This document shows, piece after piece, positions 8,600 to 18,374 of a stretch of DNA of 64,000 nucleotides. The first letter of the stretch is position 1, and each line of letters starts with the position of its first letter. Both the position numbers and the translations under genes were made by a program. Under the pieces are notes generated by a model. The model saw nothing but the letters and a program-made list of their open reading frames with translations. It ran no database searches and was not told the DNA's origin. The stretch comes from Holophagales bacterium (GTDB taxonomy: Bacteria > Acidobacteriota > Thermoanaerobaculia > Multivoradales > JAGPDF01): the NCBI GenBank assembly GCA_016699405.1, contig CP064972.1, positions 1 to 64,000 of the forward strand, read 5' to 3'.

Positions 8600-10028
8600 A
8601 GGTGCCGACCATTCTCACCAAGACCCTCGTCGCGGCGACGCTGCTCGGCTCCTCCGCCGAGATGCGCGGCGGCGAGCGCCCACTCCGGCTCGAGGAGGCG
8701 CTCCGCATGGCGCTCGAGCACGACGAGACGATCGCGATTCAACGCGAGGCCTTGGCCTCGAGCCAGGCGGGCGTCGACGGCGCCCTCGGCGCCTACGACC
8801 CCCAGCTCTCGGCCGAGGCGGCCTGGCTGGAGCAGCAACCGCCCGCCAACTCCACCTTCTCGGGTGCGCCCGCGGGAGAGCTCGCGCCGCAGGACAAGAG
8901 CTCGGCGGCCACCTTCCGCCTCGACCAGTTGTTGCCCACCGGCGCCTCGGTCGGCGTCATCGCCGCGGGGGAACGAGCCTCGACCGACGGGAGCTCCAGG
9001 CGACGTTGGCCGCGACCGTGGCCGGCGTGGAGAGCAGCTACTGGACCCTCGTCGCCGCGCGCCGTGAGATCTCCGTGCGCGAAGAAGCAGTACGGCTCGC
9101 CGCCGAGCAGCTCGCGGAGACCCAGGTCCGGATCGAGACCGGAGCCAACCCCGAGAGCGAGATCGCCCAGCCCCGCGCCGAGCTCGAGCGGCGCCAGGGG
9201 GAGCTCTTCGCCTCGCGCGAAGCAGCCGTGCGGGCCGAGAGCACGCTCAAGCGTCTGATCCTGAGCGACGACGAGCCGGAGCTCTGGACCGATCGGCTGG
9301 TGCCCGAGGAGTCGCTCGAAGTCGCTTCTCGTCCCGTCGACCTCACCGCGGCCATGGGACGCGCGCTCGCCGAGCGATCCGAGCTCGACGCTCTGACGGC
9401 CGAGCTCGAACGCCGGCGCGTCGAGAGCGCTCTCGCTCGCGACGCCGTGCTCCCCGCGCTCGACGCGGTGCTCTCCTACGACCGCTACGGGCTCGCCGGC
9501 CGGGCGAATCCCGCCGCCCAGCCCTCGGGCGGCAGCAATCGCCTGCACGGCGGGCTCTCCGATTCGCTCGACGGGCTGGCCGCCGGCGACTTCTCCGACG
9601 CCCGGGTGGGGCTGCGCTTCTCGTTGCCGCTCGGCAATCGCGCGGCCCGCGCGGAAGCCACGCGAGCGGCAAGCGCGGAGCGGCAGGCGGCAGCGGTGCT
9701 CGCGCGCGCCCGCAAGGCGATCCGCGCCGAGGTGCTCGATGCCGCCGCGGCGCTCGAAACCGCGGCGCAGCGCATCGCCGCCGCGCGCTCCGCGCGCGAG
9801 GCCGCCGAGGTCCAGCTGGAGTCGGAGCGCGCCCGCTACGGCGCCGGGCTCTCGACCAACTTCCTGGTGCTCACCCGCCAGAACGATCTCTCGCGGGCGC
9901 GGCTCGACGAGATCGCCGCCCAGACCGACTATCGCCGCGCCGACACCGAGCTCGCCCGGGTGACCGGGACGCTGCTCGTGGATCGCGGCATCGATGTCTC
10001 TTCCAATTCGAGCTCGGAGACCCGCTGA
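8596..10028 (+). pseudogene. Outer-membrane efflux protein (TolC family), disrupted by a deletion/frameshift
   Basis: Outer-membrane channel of the tripartite pump. Translation starts at TTG 8596 behind GGAGGAAGA, overlapping the previous stop. The first frame encodes a signal-like N-terminus, R-L-E-E-A-L-R-M-A-L and a first beta/helix portion up to G-E-R-A-S-T-D-G near 8988. The rest (E-L-Q-A-T-L-A-A-T-V-A-G-V-E-S-S-Y-W-T-L to the stop at 10028) is in another frame. Compared with normal family members, several dozen residues covering the first beta strands and turn are missing at the joint near 8985-8995, so this looks like an out-of-frame deletion, not a one-base slip. It could be genuine decay or an assembly collapse. 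The adaptor and pump genes downstream are intact. Confidence 0.8.
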
Positions 10029-10038
10029 GGGGGAACGC

Positions 10039-11163
10039 ATGCAGTCGAGAACGCTCAAGATGGTCGGCGCGGTGGCCCTCGTGGTCGCCGCGCTCGGAAC
10101 GGTGAAGTTCTTCCAGGTCCGGGCCGCGATGGCCAAGTACGCCGGCTTCCAGCCGCCACCCGAAGCGGTGACCACCGTGGTGGTCGCCGAGGCCGCCTGG
10201 CCGGCCACGCTCCATTCGATCGGCACGGTGTCGGCCGCGCAAGGCGTCCTGGTGAGCGCCGATCTGCCCGGCATCGTGGCGCGCATCGCCTTCGAATCGG
10301 GCGCTCAGGTCGCCAAGGGCGCGCTCCTCGTCGAGCTCGATGCGAGTCAGGAGCGCGCGCAGCTCGCGGCGGCGGAGTCGGCGCTCAAGCTCGCGAAGAT
10401 CCGCCTCGAGCGCTTCGTCGGGCTGCGGGAGAAGCGGGTCGCGGCGCAGGCCGAGCTCGACCAGGCTCGGGCCGAGGCCGAACAGGCCGAGGCGAGGGTC
10501 GGCGAGATCCGGGCGGTGATCGAACGCAAGACGATGCGGGCGCCGTTCGCCGGACGGCTCGGCATTCGCCAGATCAACGTCGGCCAGTACGTGCGGGCCG
10601 GGGACCCGATCGCCCCCTTGCAGACGCTCGATCCGATCCACGTCGACTTCGACGTCCCGCAGCAGGCGATCTCCTCGCTCGCGGTCGGCGGCAAGATCCT
10701 GGTGACGGCCGCGGGGTTGGCGAGCGAGCTCGCCGGGCAGGTGACCGCGATCGACTCGGTGCTCGACCCGGCGACCCGCAACGTCCGCGTGCAGGCGACG
10801 CTCGCCAACGGCGAAGGGTTGCTGCGACCCGGAATGTTCGTCGAGACGCGGCTCGCCGACGGCGAGAGCGAGCGCGTGATCCCCATTCCCGCCTCGGCGA
10901 TCGCCTACGCCCCGTACGGCGATTCGGTCTTCGTGGTGGCTGACCTCGAAGGGCCCGACGGCAAGCCGTATCGAGGAGTTCGCCAGCAGTTCGTCAAGCT
11001 CGGACCCGGCCGCGGCGACCAGGTCGCCGTGCTGTCGGGCCTCGCGCCGGGAGCCGAGGTCGTCTCCTCGGGCGTCTTCAAGCTGCGCAACGGCGCCGCG
11101 GTGCTGGTGGACAACCGCACCCAGCCCGGCAACGACGCGGCGCCCAAGCCGGAGGACAGTTGA
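10039..11163 (+). CDS. RND efflux periplasmic adaptor (MFP)
   Basis: Membrane-fusion protein of 374 residues linking the RND pump to the outer-membrane channel. An N-terminal membrane anchor (about residues 7-26) is followed by the barrel-sandwich domain (A-D-L-P-G-I-V...G-A-Q-V-A-K-G-A-L-L-V-E-L-D), an alpha-hairpin rich in A-E-A-E-Q-A-E, R-A-P-F-A-G-R-L-G, and the beta-barrel region with D-P-I-H-V-D-F-D-V-P-Q-Q, as in MexE/MdtA-like adaptors. The ATG at 10039 is preceded by GAGGGGGAA. It is 10 bp after tolC and its stop overlaps the start of the pump gene by one base. Part of the sigma-54 operon. Confidence 0.93.
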   Translation: MQSRTLKMVGAVALVVAALGTVKFFQVRAAMAKYAGFQPPPEAVTTVVVAEAAWPATLHSIGTVSAAQGVLVSADLPGIVARIAFESGAQVAKGALLVELDASQERAQLAAAESALKLAKIRLERFVGLREKRVAAQAELDQARAEAEQAEARVGEIRAVIERKTMRAPFAGRLGIRQINVGQYVRAGDPIAPLQTLDPIHVDFDVPQQAISSLAVGGKILVTAAGLASELAGQVTAIDSVLDPATRNVRVQATLANGEGLLRPGMFVETRLADGESERVIPIPASAIAYAPYGDSVFVVADLEGPDGKPYRGVRQQFVKLGPGRGDQVAVLSGLAPGAEVVSSGVFKLRNGAAVLVDNRTQPGNDAAPKPEDS

Positions 11164-14100
11164 TGAAACTGACGGACATCTTCGTTCGCCGACCGGTCCT
11201 CGCGGTCGTCGTCAATCTCGTCATCCTGATCGCCGGCCTCCAGGCGATCCGCTCGCTCTCGGTGCGCCAGTACCCGAAGAGCGACATCGCCGTCGTCCGC
11301 GTGACCACCGCCTACATCGGCGCCGACGCCGATCTCGTCCGCGGCTTCATCACCACGCCGCTCGAGCGGGTGATCGCCTCGGCCGACGGCATCGACTACC
11401 TCGAGTCGTCGAGCGCGCAGGGGGTGAGCACGATCACCGCCCACCTCGCGCTCAACTACGACACCAACGCCGCGCTCACCCAGATCCAGGCCAAGGTCGC
11501 GCAGGTGCGCAACGATCTGCCGCCCGAGGCCGAGGCGCCGGTGATCGAGCTCGAGACCGCCGACGCCCAGTTCGCGGCGATGTACCTCGGCTTCGCCTCC
11601 GACGAGCTCGACCAGAACCAGATCACCGACTACCTGACGCGGGTGGTGCAGCCGAAGCTTTCCGCGGTGGCCGGCGTGCAGCGCGCCGACATCCTCGGCG
11701 ACCGCACGTTCGCCATGCGCATCTGGCTCAAGGCCGACAAGATGGCGGCGCTCGGCATCACTCCGTCGCAGGTGCAGGAGGCGCTCACGCGCAACAACTA
11801 CCTGTCGGCGCTCGGGCGCACCAAGGGCTCGATGGTCTCGGTCAACCTGATCGCCAACACCGACCTGCGCACGGCCGAGGAGTTCCGCCAGCTGGTGGTC
11901 AAGCAGGAGCAGGGCACGGTGGTTCGTCTGGGCGAGATCGCCGACGTCGTGCTGGGCGCCGAGAACTACGACGAGGACGTTCGCTTCAACGGGCAGACGG
12001 CGACCTTCATGGGCATCTGGGTGCTGCCGAGCGCCAATTCGCTGGAGGTGATCTCGCGCGTCCGCGAAGCGATGAAGGAGGTGCAGGCGCAGCTGCCGGC
12101 CGGCATGACGGGCGGCATCCCCTACGACTCGACCGAGTACATCCGCTCGGCGATCGACGAGGTCGTCTCGACGCTCGCCGAGACCCTGCTCATCGTCGTG
12201 GTGGTGATCTTCCTCTTCCTCGGCTCCATCCGCTCGCTGATCATCCCCGTGGTCGCGATTCCGATTTCGCTCGTGGGCGCGATCTTCCTCATGCTGGTGG
12301 CAGGATTCACCATCAATCTGCTCACCCTGCTGGCGATCGTGCTGGCCGTCGGCCTGGTGGTGGACGACGCGATCGTCATGGTCGAGAACGTCGAACGGCA
12401 CCTCCACGCCGGGTCGCCGCCGTTCGAGGCGGCGCTCCTCGCCGCGCGCGAGCTGGTCGGCCCGATCGTCGCGATGACGATCACGCTCGCCGCGGTCTAC
12501 ACGCCGGTGGCGATCCAGGGCGGCCTGACCGGTGCGCTCTTCCGCGAGTTCGCCTTCACGCTCGCCGGCGCGGTCGTCGTCTCCGGCGTGGTGGCCTTGA
12601 CGCTCTCGCCGATGATGGGCGCCAAGCTCCTGCGCCAGGGCGACAGCGAGCGCGGCTTCGCCGGCATGATCCACCGTCATTTCGAGATCGTGCGCGCCAC
12701 CTACCAGCGCTGGCTCGCCACCACGCTCGAGAATCGCTCGGCGGTGCTCGTGCTGTGGATCGCGGTGCTGCTGCTGATCATCCCCTTCTACCTGTTCTCG
12801 ATGCAGGAGCTGGCTCCCAACGAGGACCAGAGCGTGGTCTTCGGCATCGTCCAGGCGGCACCCAATGCCACCCTCGATCAGACCAAGCTCTTCTCCTCGC
12901 GAGTCAACGAGGTCTATCGGTCGTTTCCGGAAACCCGCGCGACGTTCCAGATCGTCGGCCCGACGAGCGGCTTCGCGGGCATGGTGACCAAGCCCTGGTC
13001 CGAACGCGAGAAGAGCACGCTCGAGCTGCAGGGCGAGTCGGCGGCCGAGCTCGCCAAGATCCCGGGCGTGCGGGTGATCCCGCTGGTCCCGCCGGCGCTG
13101 CCCGGTGGCGGCGACTTCCCGGTGGACTTCGTGATCGCTTCGACCGCCGAGCCGCAGCAGCTCCTCGAGCTCGCCGGGCAACTGGTCGGCAAGGCCTTCG
13201 CGAGCGGCCTCTTCATGTTCGCCGACGCCGACCTCAAGTTCGACCAGCCGCAGGCCGAAGTCGTCTTCAACCGCGACCTCGTGCGCTCGCAGGGCGTCGA
13301 TCTGGCGCAAGCCGGCCGCGACCTCTCGATCATGCTGGGCGGCAACTACGTCAACCGCTTCAGTATCCAGGGACGCAGCTACAAGGTCATCCCGCAGATC
13401 AAGCGTGGCGAGCGGCTGACCCCCGAGCAGCTCGCCGACATCCACATCACCGGGCCGAACGGGAAGCTGGTGCCGTTGTCGACCGTGGCGACGCTCCGAA
13501 CGTCCACGCAACCGCGCGAGCTCAAGCGCTTCCAGCAGCTCAACGCGGTGCGCATCCAGGGGGTCATCCCGCCCGGTGTGCCGCTCGACAAGGCGCTCGC
13601 CTTCCTCGAGGACGAGGCGGCGAAGCTCCTCCCCCCCGGCTTCACCGTCGACTACGCCGGGCAATCGCGCCAGCTACGCACCGAGGGAAGCAAGTTCCTC
13701 GCGACCTTCCTGCTCTCGGCGATCCTCATCTACCTCGTGCTCGCGGCGCAGTTCGAGAGCTTCCGCGATCCCTTCATCATCCTCGCCGGCTCGGTTCCGC
13801 TCGCCATCGCCGGCGCACTGCTCTTCTCGTTCCTCGGCCTGACGACGCTCAACGTCTACAGCCAGGTCGGCCTCATCACGCTCGTCGGCCTGGTGTCGAA
13901 GAACGGCATCCTGATCGTGCAGTTCGCCAACCACCTCCAGGAGACCGGCCGCGAGAAGCTCACCGCGCTGATCGAGGCCGCCGGCACCCGCCTGCGCCCG
14001 ATCCTGATGACCACCGCCGCCACCGTCGTCGGCCACCTGCCGCTCGTCTTCGCCTCCGGCCCCGGCGCTGGAGCGCGCAACTCGATCGGCATCATGCTCG

Positions 14101-14255
14101 TCTCCGGCATGATCATCGGCACCGCCTTCACCCTCTTCGTCGTGCCGTCAATCTACATGCTCGTGGCGCGCGACCGGGCTTCGGCCGCGGTCCTCGAGAA
14201 GGCAGCCAGAGGTGAGGCCGCGATCGGGTCCGGCGTCTCACCGGAGGCGGTGTGA
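11163..14255 (+). CDS. RND multidrug efflux pump (AcrB/HAE1 family)
   Basis: Inner-membrane proton-driven pump of 1030 residues, the normal length. It begins K-L-T-D-I-F-V-R-R-P-V-L-A, the family's first helix, has two large periplasmic loops, and the proton relay in helix 4 is intact (G-L-V-V-D-D-A-I-V-M-V-E-N-V-E). The second half repeats the helices (S-K-N-G-I-L-I-V-Q-F-A-N). ATG 11163 is chosen over TTG 11160 because it makes the tight TGATG junction with the adaptor. Sequence resembles MexF/OqxB-like HAE1 pumps; the substrate is not predictable. It is the last gene of the operon Os1348-tolC-MFP-RND. Confidence 0.95.
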   Translation: MKLTDIFVRRPVLAVVVNLVILIAGLQAIRSLSVRQYPKSDIAVVRVTTAYIGADADLVRGFITTPLERVIASADGIDYLESSSAQGVSTITAHLALNYDTNAALTQIQAKVAQVRNDLPPEAEAPVIELETADAQFAAMYLGFASDELDQNQITDYLTRVVQPKLSAVAGVQRADILGDRTFAMRIWLKADKMAALGITPSQVQEALTRNNYLSALGRTKGSMVSVNLIANTDLRTAEEFRQLVVKQEQGTVVRLGEIADVVLGAENYDEDVRFNGQTATFMGIWVLPSANSLEVISRVREAMKEVQAQLPAGMTGGIPYDSTEYIRSAIDEVVSTLAETLLIVVVVIFLFLGSIRSLIIPVVAIPISLVGAIFLMLVAGFTINLLTLLAIVLAVGLVVDDAIVMVENVERHLHAGSPPFEAALLAARELVGPIVAMTITLAAVYTPVAIQGGLTGALFREFAFTLAGAVVVSGVVALTLSPMMGAKLLRQGDSERGFAGMIHRHFEIVRATYQRWLATTLENRSAVLVLWIAVLLLIIPFYLFSMQELAPNEDQSVVFGIVQAAPNATLDQTKLFSSRVNEVYRSFPETRATFQIVGPTSGFAGMVTKPWSEREKSTLELQGESAAELAKIPGVRVIPLVPPALPGGGDFPVDFVIASTAEPQQLLELAGQLVGKAFASGLFMFADADLKFDQPQAEVVFNRDLVRSQGVDLAQAGRDLSIMLGGNYVNRFSIQGRSYKVIPQIKRGERLTPEQLADIHITGPNGKLVPLSTVATLRTSTQPRELKRFQQLNAVRIQGVIPPGVPLDKALAFLEDEAAKLLPPGFTVDYAGQSRQLRTEGSKFLATFLLSAILIYLVLAAQFESFRDPFIILAGSVPLAIAGALLFSFLGLTTLNVYSQVGLITLVGLVSKNGILIVQFANHLQETGREKLTALIEAAGTRLRPILMTTAATVVGHLPLVFASGPGAGARNSIGIMLVSGMIIGTAFTLFVVPSIYMLVARDRASAAVLEKAARGEAAIGSGVSPEAV

Positions 14256-15406
14256 CCGGAGGGTCGCGAGGTCATCTCGAGGCTTCGGGCATGAGTCCCA
14301 GTCCTCCGCAGACCCGATGCCGTGGAGGGCCGGGACCGCCGAGGCACGAGCCCTTGGAGGGAGTGTCTGGACGCTCGACCACAGAGTGAAGGGGAAGTTC
14401 AGGGACCCGCCGGCGAGGCGATCGCCGGCGACGAGCGCGAGCGCTCGGGCGGCGTCGTCGCCATCCGCCACCTGCTCGACCGTTGAAAGCTGAAGCCGTT
14501 GCCACCGAACCCTGGGTCGAGGCTGTCGTCAGGACGCAGCCACACGACAAAGCTGTCGTCGTAGTCGGGCGGCGTGGCGAAGAGCCTCGACGTGCCGGCG
14601 ACGACGAGCGAGCCGGACGCCGACAAGCGGCAGACCGTGATGCGTCGCAGGTGACCACCCGGTCCGTCCGGGAACCGCGCGAAGCCCGCGATGACGATTC
14701 GCCCCGCCGCGTCGACGACGGCGTCCTCCGCTCCGCTGAAGCAGGCGCCCGGCGTGGCGAGCTCGACCAGACCGTCGCCACAGCCCCGGGTCGCGTCGAC
14801 CGCTCCGGTGGTCTGGAGGCGCAACAAGACCACCTCGGTGGTCGGGTTCAACCTCGTCGCCACGAGGTCATAGCGATCGGAGATGAGCGGCGGCTACCCG
14901 ACCGGCAGGACGAGAATCGTGGTCGGGAGTGGGAGCTCACTCGGGAGGTAGCTCGCCACACCGTTGCCGTCGAAGTCGGGATCGAGCGTGCAGCTCGGAT
15001 AGAGGAACCGCTCGACGACCACGAGCTCCCCTGGCGAGGAAGTCCCCAAGACCAGGAGACGACCGGAAGAGTCGAAGGTTGCTGCGTCTGGAACGAAGTC
15101 GGGGCGGCTGGCAGTCGTAGGCGCACACGGCGACGAGGCGTCGTTCGCGCTCACGCGGAGCCAGATGCCGAGGTCGTGAACACCTTCCGATCGCGCCACC
15201 AACATCAGCGTCGTGCCGTCGGGAGCCGGGATGGCTTGAACGATCGCGGCGTCGTTCGGTGAGCCGAGGTGGAAGGCCCCGCCGGCGGCGGTGTGAAAGG
15301 TCAGGTCGAGATCGCCGTCGGCAGCCAAGCCAGCGCCGGCGAAACCAGCGAACAGCAACGCAACGAGCGATGGCCGGCGGGGCCGGCCGAGGCTTCCTCG
15401 GATCAT
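14238..15406 (-). pseudogene. Delta-60 repeat-type secreted protein, broken by a nonsense codon and a frameshift
   Basis: The first frame starts at 15406 with a signal peptide (A-G-F-A-G-A-G-L-A-A) and the delta-60-like opening D-G-D-L-D-L-T-F, and continues to a TAG at 14894-14896. Translation past this stop in the same frame (P-P-L-I-S-D-R-Y-D-L-V-A-T-R) continues the protein convincingly through L-D-P-G-F-G-G-N-G-F near 14485, where the frame shifts to V-A-D-G-D-D-A-A-R-A-L-A-L-V-A-G-D-R. A CAG-to-TAG change plus a one-base slip would explain this. The 3' end is uncertain. Family members are secreted or surface repeat proteins of unknown function. No clear promoter or terminator was seen. 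Confidence 0.6.
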
Positions 15407-15559
15407 GCGAGCTCCTCCAACGGCCCGTTGTCGTTACACGCCCCCTCGGCTCCGCGGGGGGCAGGCACAGGGCGTGGACGAACCCGAGCCGAGCTCGCGG
15501 CGGGATCCCAGTCTGGCAAGCGACTTCGCGAGTTTCCGCTCTCGCTGACCAGCTCGACG

Positions 15560-15591
15560 AAAAACGCCCGAGGCGCGGAGCGCCCCGGGCG
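15560..15591 (-). terminator. Rho-independent terminator of the sialidase-like gene
   Basis: Arms 15565-15576 and 15580-15591 pair over 12 positions with a single mismatch around a 3-base loop, followed on the minus strand by five T (15560-15564 are A on the plus strand). It lies 28 bp after the stop of the gene ending at 15619. Confidence 0.85.
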
Positions 15592-15618
15592 TCGGTCCGG
15601 CCGAGTGAGCAGCGGCGA

Positions 15619-18186
15619 CTACTGGTAGGTCACGACCAACACCGGACGGTTGGCCGCGGTGGCGTTGTCCCCGGAGTAGAAGCCGACGTAGTCGGCGCCG
15701 GTGTCGTCGTTGTCGTCGAGCGAGAAGGCGACGCGGAACTGCGTGAAGCCGGTCTTGTTGACCGCCGCGAGGCCGGCGGCGTTGAGCAGGCAGGTGGACC
15801 AGTCGCCGTTGGCGTTGGCGGCCGAAAGCGTGCAGACCGCGGTCGCCGAGGCTGCGTTCTGGAAGTCGGCGCTGGCGAGCGCCGTGTTCCCACCGAAGGC
15901 CGGCGACATGTCGGCGAGCAACGAGCCGTGGGTGCCGAACGGATTCGTCCCGGACACCGTGCCGCGCCGGAGGCGAAGCTCGACCGACTGGATGACCGCG
16001 CCATCCGGCAGCGACGCCGTGTTGAACGAGACGATGCCGCGGTACTGGCGGTCGCTCGCGTCGTCGCCGGCGCGAATCGCGGTCGACGTCGCGGTCGTGG
16101 CGCTCGAGGTATTGCCGGTCCCGGACGTCTCGGTCGACTCACGCACGTAGCCGTCGGTCGCCGCATCCGAGGTGAAGGTGGCCTGCGTCGAACCGGTCGT
16201 GCAGGCGGTGGTCACGAACGCCGAGCAGGTCGCGTTGCAGGACAGGGTACCGCCGGTGAAGCCCTGCGACACGCAGGTCTGACCGGCGAGATTGGTCCCG
16301 TCGCACACCTCCGGCGACTCGACGAGGTTGTTGCCGCAGACCGCACCGCCGGTGGCGCCGAAGTCGATCGTCGTGAAGCCGACGTTCTCCTTCTGCGCGT
16401 TGGTCGAGGAGCCCGGATAGAAGTGCCGGGTGTCGGTCCAGGCGACGTACGCCTTGCCGGCGACGACATCGAGCCCCATGTACTCGCCGAACTGGTTCGG
16501 ATTGCCGTTCGGGTTGTCGGTGGTGTTCTCGTCGGTGTAGGCGATGCCGCTGTTGTTGAACTCGACCGACGGCAGGCTCGCCTTGACGTTCGCCTCGACC
16601 GAGACACCGCAGTTGGTCGAGCGGGCGGCGTAGATCTCGACCTTGCGGTTGTTGGCGTCGTTGCGCGCGTCGTGCCAGGCGACGACGACGTGCCCGGTCG
16701 ACTGGTCGACCTGTACGAACGGATGGAACTGAGTGCGCCCGGCGAGGCCGTCGTCGTTGACCTTGATCGCGGCGTTCCAGGTGGTGCCGCCGTTGGTCGA
16801 GCGGGTGAGCCAAACGTCGTTGTCCGCCGCCGAGCCCGAGGCGAAGTCGCTGTAGACCGCGTAGAGCGTCCCGTCGCAGGCCCCGCCGGAGTTGTCGACG
16901 GCGACTGCCCCGAAGGGGTTGATGCCGCGGTCCGCCTGCACCTGCGGCGAGCTGTTGCTCGAGAAGCTGACCAGGTTGAAGTCCTTGACCAGGATGGGCG
17001 TCGACCACGAGACGCCGCCGTTGGTCGAGCGCGTGTAGTACATCTGCTCGTTCGAGCAGGTGGAAACCCCGCAGGTCAGCGTGTCGAAGACGACGTGGAC
17101 GTTGCCGTTCTTCTGCACCGCGATCTCGCAACCGAGGTCGAGGCCGCCCGAAAGGGCGGTCGGCAGGTCGACCTCCGTCCAGGAGGCACCGTTGTTGGAC
17201 GAGTAGGCGAACTTCTCGTTGTTGCCGCGGTCCCAGCAGGTGTAGTGGCGGCCATAGAACGGCGACGTCGCCGTGTTGTCGATGGCGTAGAAGTTCTTGT
17301 CCTCGAGCGAGGTGGTCGCCCAGGAGTTCTTGATCACGCCCTGCTTGACCCAGGTCGCGCCGCCGTCGGCCGACCGGGCGACGACCATGGCGTACTTGGT
17401 GGTCGTCTGCGAGGCGCAGAGCAGCATGTAGTTGAGGAAGACCTCGTTGTTGTCGTTCCAGTAGAGCGCCGGGTCGGAGCCGAAGACGGTCGCCGTGCAG
17501 GTGCCGAGCGCCATGACGTTGTTCGACGGCGCACAGGTGAAGTTCCAGGTCGCCCCGCCGTCGTTCGAGTAGAAGACCGAGAGCGTCGAGTCGTTGTTGC
17601 AGGCGGCGCCGGCGGTGCCCCAGGTGTTGGCCGACGCAACCATCTGGTTCGGGTTCCGGTGGTTGACCGCAATCTGGATCTCGCCGTCGTAAGCGTCCGG
17701 CGCCGGAACGTCGGTCGAAGCCACATTGCGGTTGGTAGTCACCGAAGCCGCGTCGACGCCGCTACCGACCACGTCCGCACCGGTGTCGACGGGCCACCCG
17801 GAAAGGATGGTGTCGACCTCCTCGTCGCCGTAGAGGGTGCGCGCAGTCGCCTCGTGGAGAGCGACCCAGCGCTCGTGCGACCGCTGGAGGAACTGCGGAA
17901 TCGCGATCTCGTAGCGGTTGAGCTTCATGTCGACCTTCAGGTATTCGAGCGGCGACAGCGGCATTGCGGCGAGGAAGGCGTCGAGCGCCACCTTGTCGTT
18001 CATCCGGCCGGAAAGCCCCGGATCGAGCGCCAGGACGGCCGGCTTCGACTTGGCCTCCTCGTACCGCTTGATGAGCTCCTGCTCGAGCGCGCCCTTGCCG
18101 AGAGCGGCGCTTGCCGCACTCGCCCCTGCGAGGGCCACCAGCAGGAAGCAAGACAGAATTCCGTTTCTTCCGAGTCTCCTGGACAT
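15619..18186 (-). CDS. Secreted sialidase-like Asp-box propeller protein with C-terminal DNRLRE-like domain
   Basis: Secreted protein of about 855 residues. The start at 18186 is chosen because AGGAGAGGAGT precedes it and it opens directly into a signal peptide (S-C-F-L-L-V-A-L-A-G-A-S-A-A-S-A). The middle has repeated Asp-box/BNR motifs such as SNDGGATW, SADGGATW, STNGGVSW and STNGGTTW, typical of sialidase-like six-bladed propellers, and aspartate-rich hydrolase features, but no proof of sialidase activity. A myxococcal-type Cys-rich repeat (C-G-N-N-L-V-E-S-P-E-V-C-D-G) follows. The last about 170 residues resemble the DNRLRE cell-surface domain (V-E-L-R-L-R-R, F-S-L-D-D-N-D-D-T-G-A-D-Y-V-G-F-Y-S). 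Likely an extracellular glycan-binding or degrading protein. A terminator follows it. Confidence 0.85.
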   Translation of the reverse strand: MSRRLGRNGILSCFLLVALAGASAASAALGKGALEQELIKRYEEAKSKPAVLALDPGLSGRMNDKVALDAFLAAMPLSPLEYLKVDMKLNRYEIAIPQFLQRSHERWVALHEATARTLYGDEEVDTILSGWPVDTGADVVGSGVDAASVTTNRNVASTDVPAPDAYDGEIQIAVNHRNPNQMVASANTWGTAGAACNNDSTLSVFYSNDGGATWNFTCAPSNNVMALGTCTATVFGSDPALYWNDNNEVFLNYMLLCASQTTTKYAMVVARSADGGATWVKQGVIKNSWATTSLEDKNFYAIDNTATSPFYGRHYTCWDRGNNEKFAYSSNNGASWTEVDLPTALSGGLDLGCEIAVQKNGNVHVVFDTLTCGVSTCSNEQMYYTRSTNGGVSWSTPILVKDFNLVSFSSNSSPQVQADRGINPFGAVAVDNSGGACDGTLYAVYSDFASGSAADNDVWLTRSTNGGTTWNAAIKVNDDGLAGRTQFHPFVQVDQSTGHVVVAWHDARNDANNRKVEIYAARSTNCGVSVEANVKASLPSVEFNNSGIAYTDENTTDNPNGNPNQFGEYMGLDVVAGKAYVAWTDTRHFYPGSSTNAQKENVGFTTIDFGATGGAVCGNNLVESPEVCDGTNLAGQTCVSQGFTGGTLSCNATCSAFVTTACTTGSTQATFTSDAATDGYVRESTETSGTGNTSSATTATSTAIRAGDDASDRQYRGIVSFNTASLPDGAVIQSVELRLRRGTVSGTNPFGTHGSLLADMSPAFGGNTALASADFQNAASATAVCTLSAANANGDWSTCLLNAAGLAAVNKTGFTQFRVAFSLDDNDDTGADYVGFYSGDNATAANRPVLVVTYQ

Positions 18187-18374
18187 AGGACTCCTCTCCT
18201 TCGCAAAAGAGCATCCCGGCCGGATCACCCGGCGGGCGGAACCTGGCTTGCTGGAAACGGCGGGAGATTAGCAAAGCTCGCGGCCGACCGCGAGCGGACT
18301 TCGCCACACGCCTGTTCGCCCTGGCCCTCAGGAGGCAAAGTGGCGTCCGGAACAGGCGACCCGCCCGATCCGCT

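Noticed and set aside
10905..13664. Long minus-strand open frame (919 codons) across the RND pump gene
   Set aside because: Shadow of the highly conserved pump on the plus strand; no domain or start signal.
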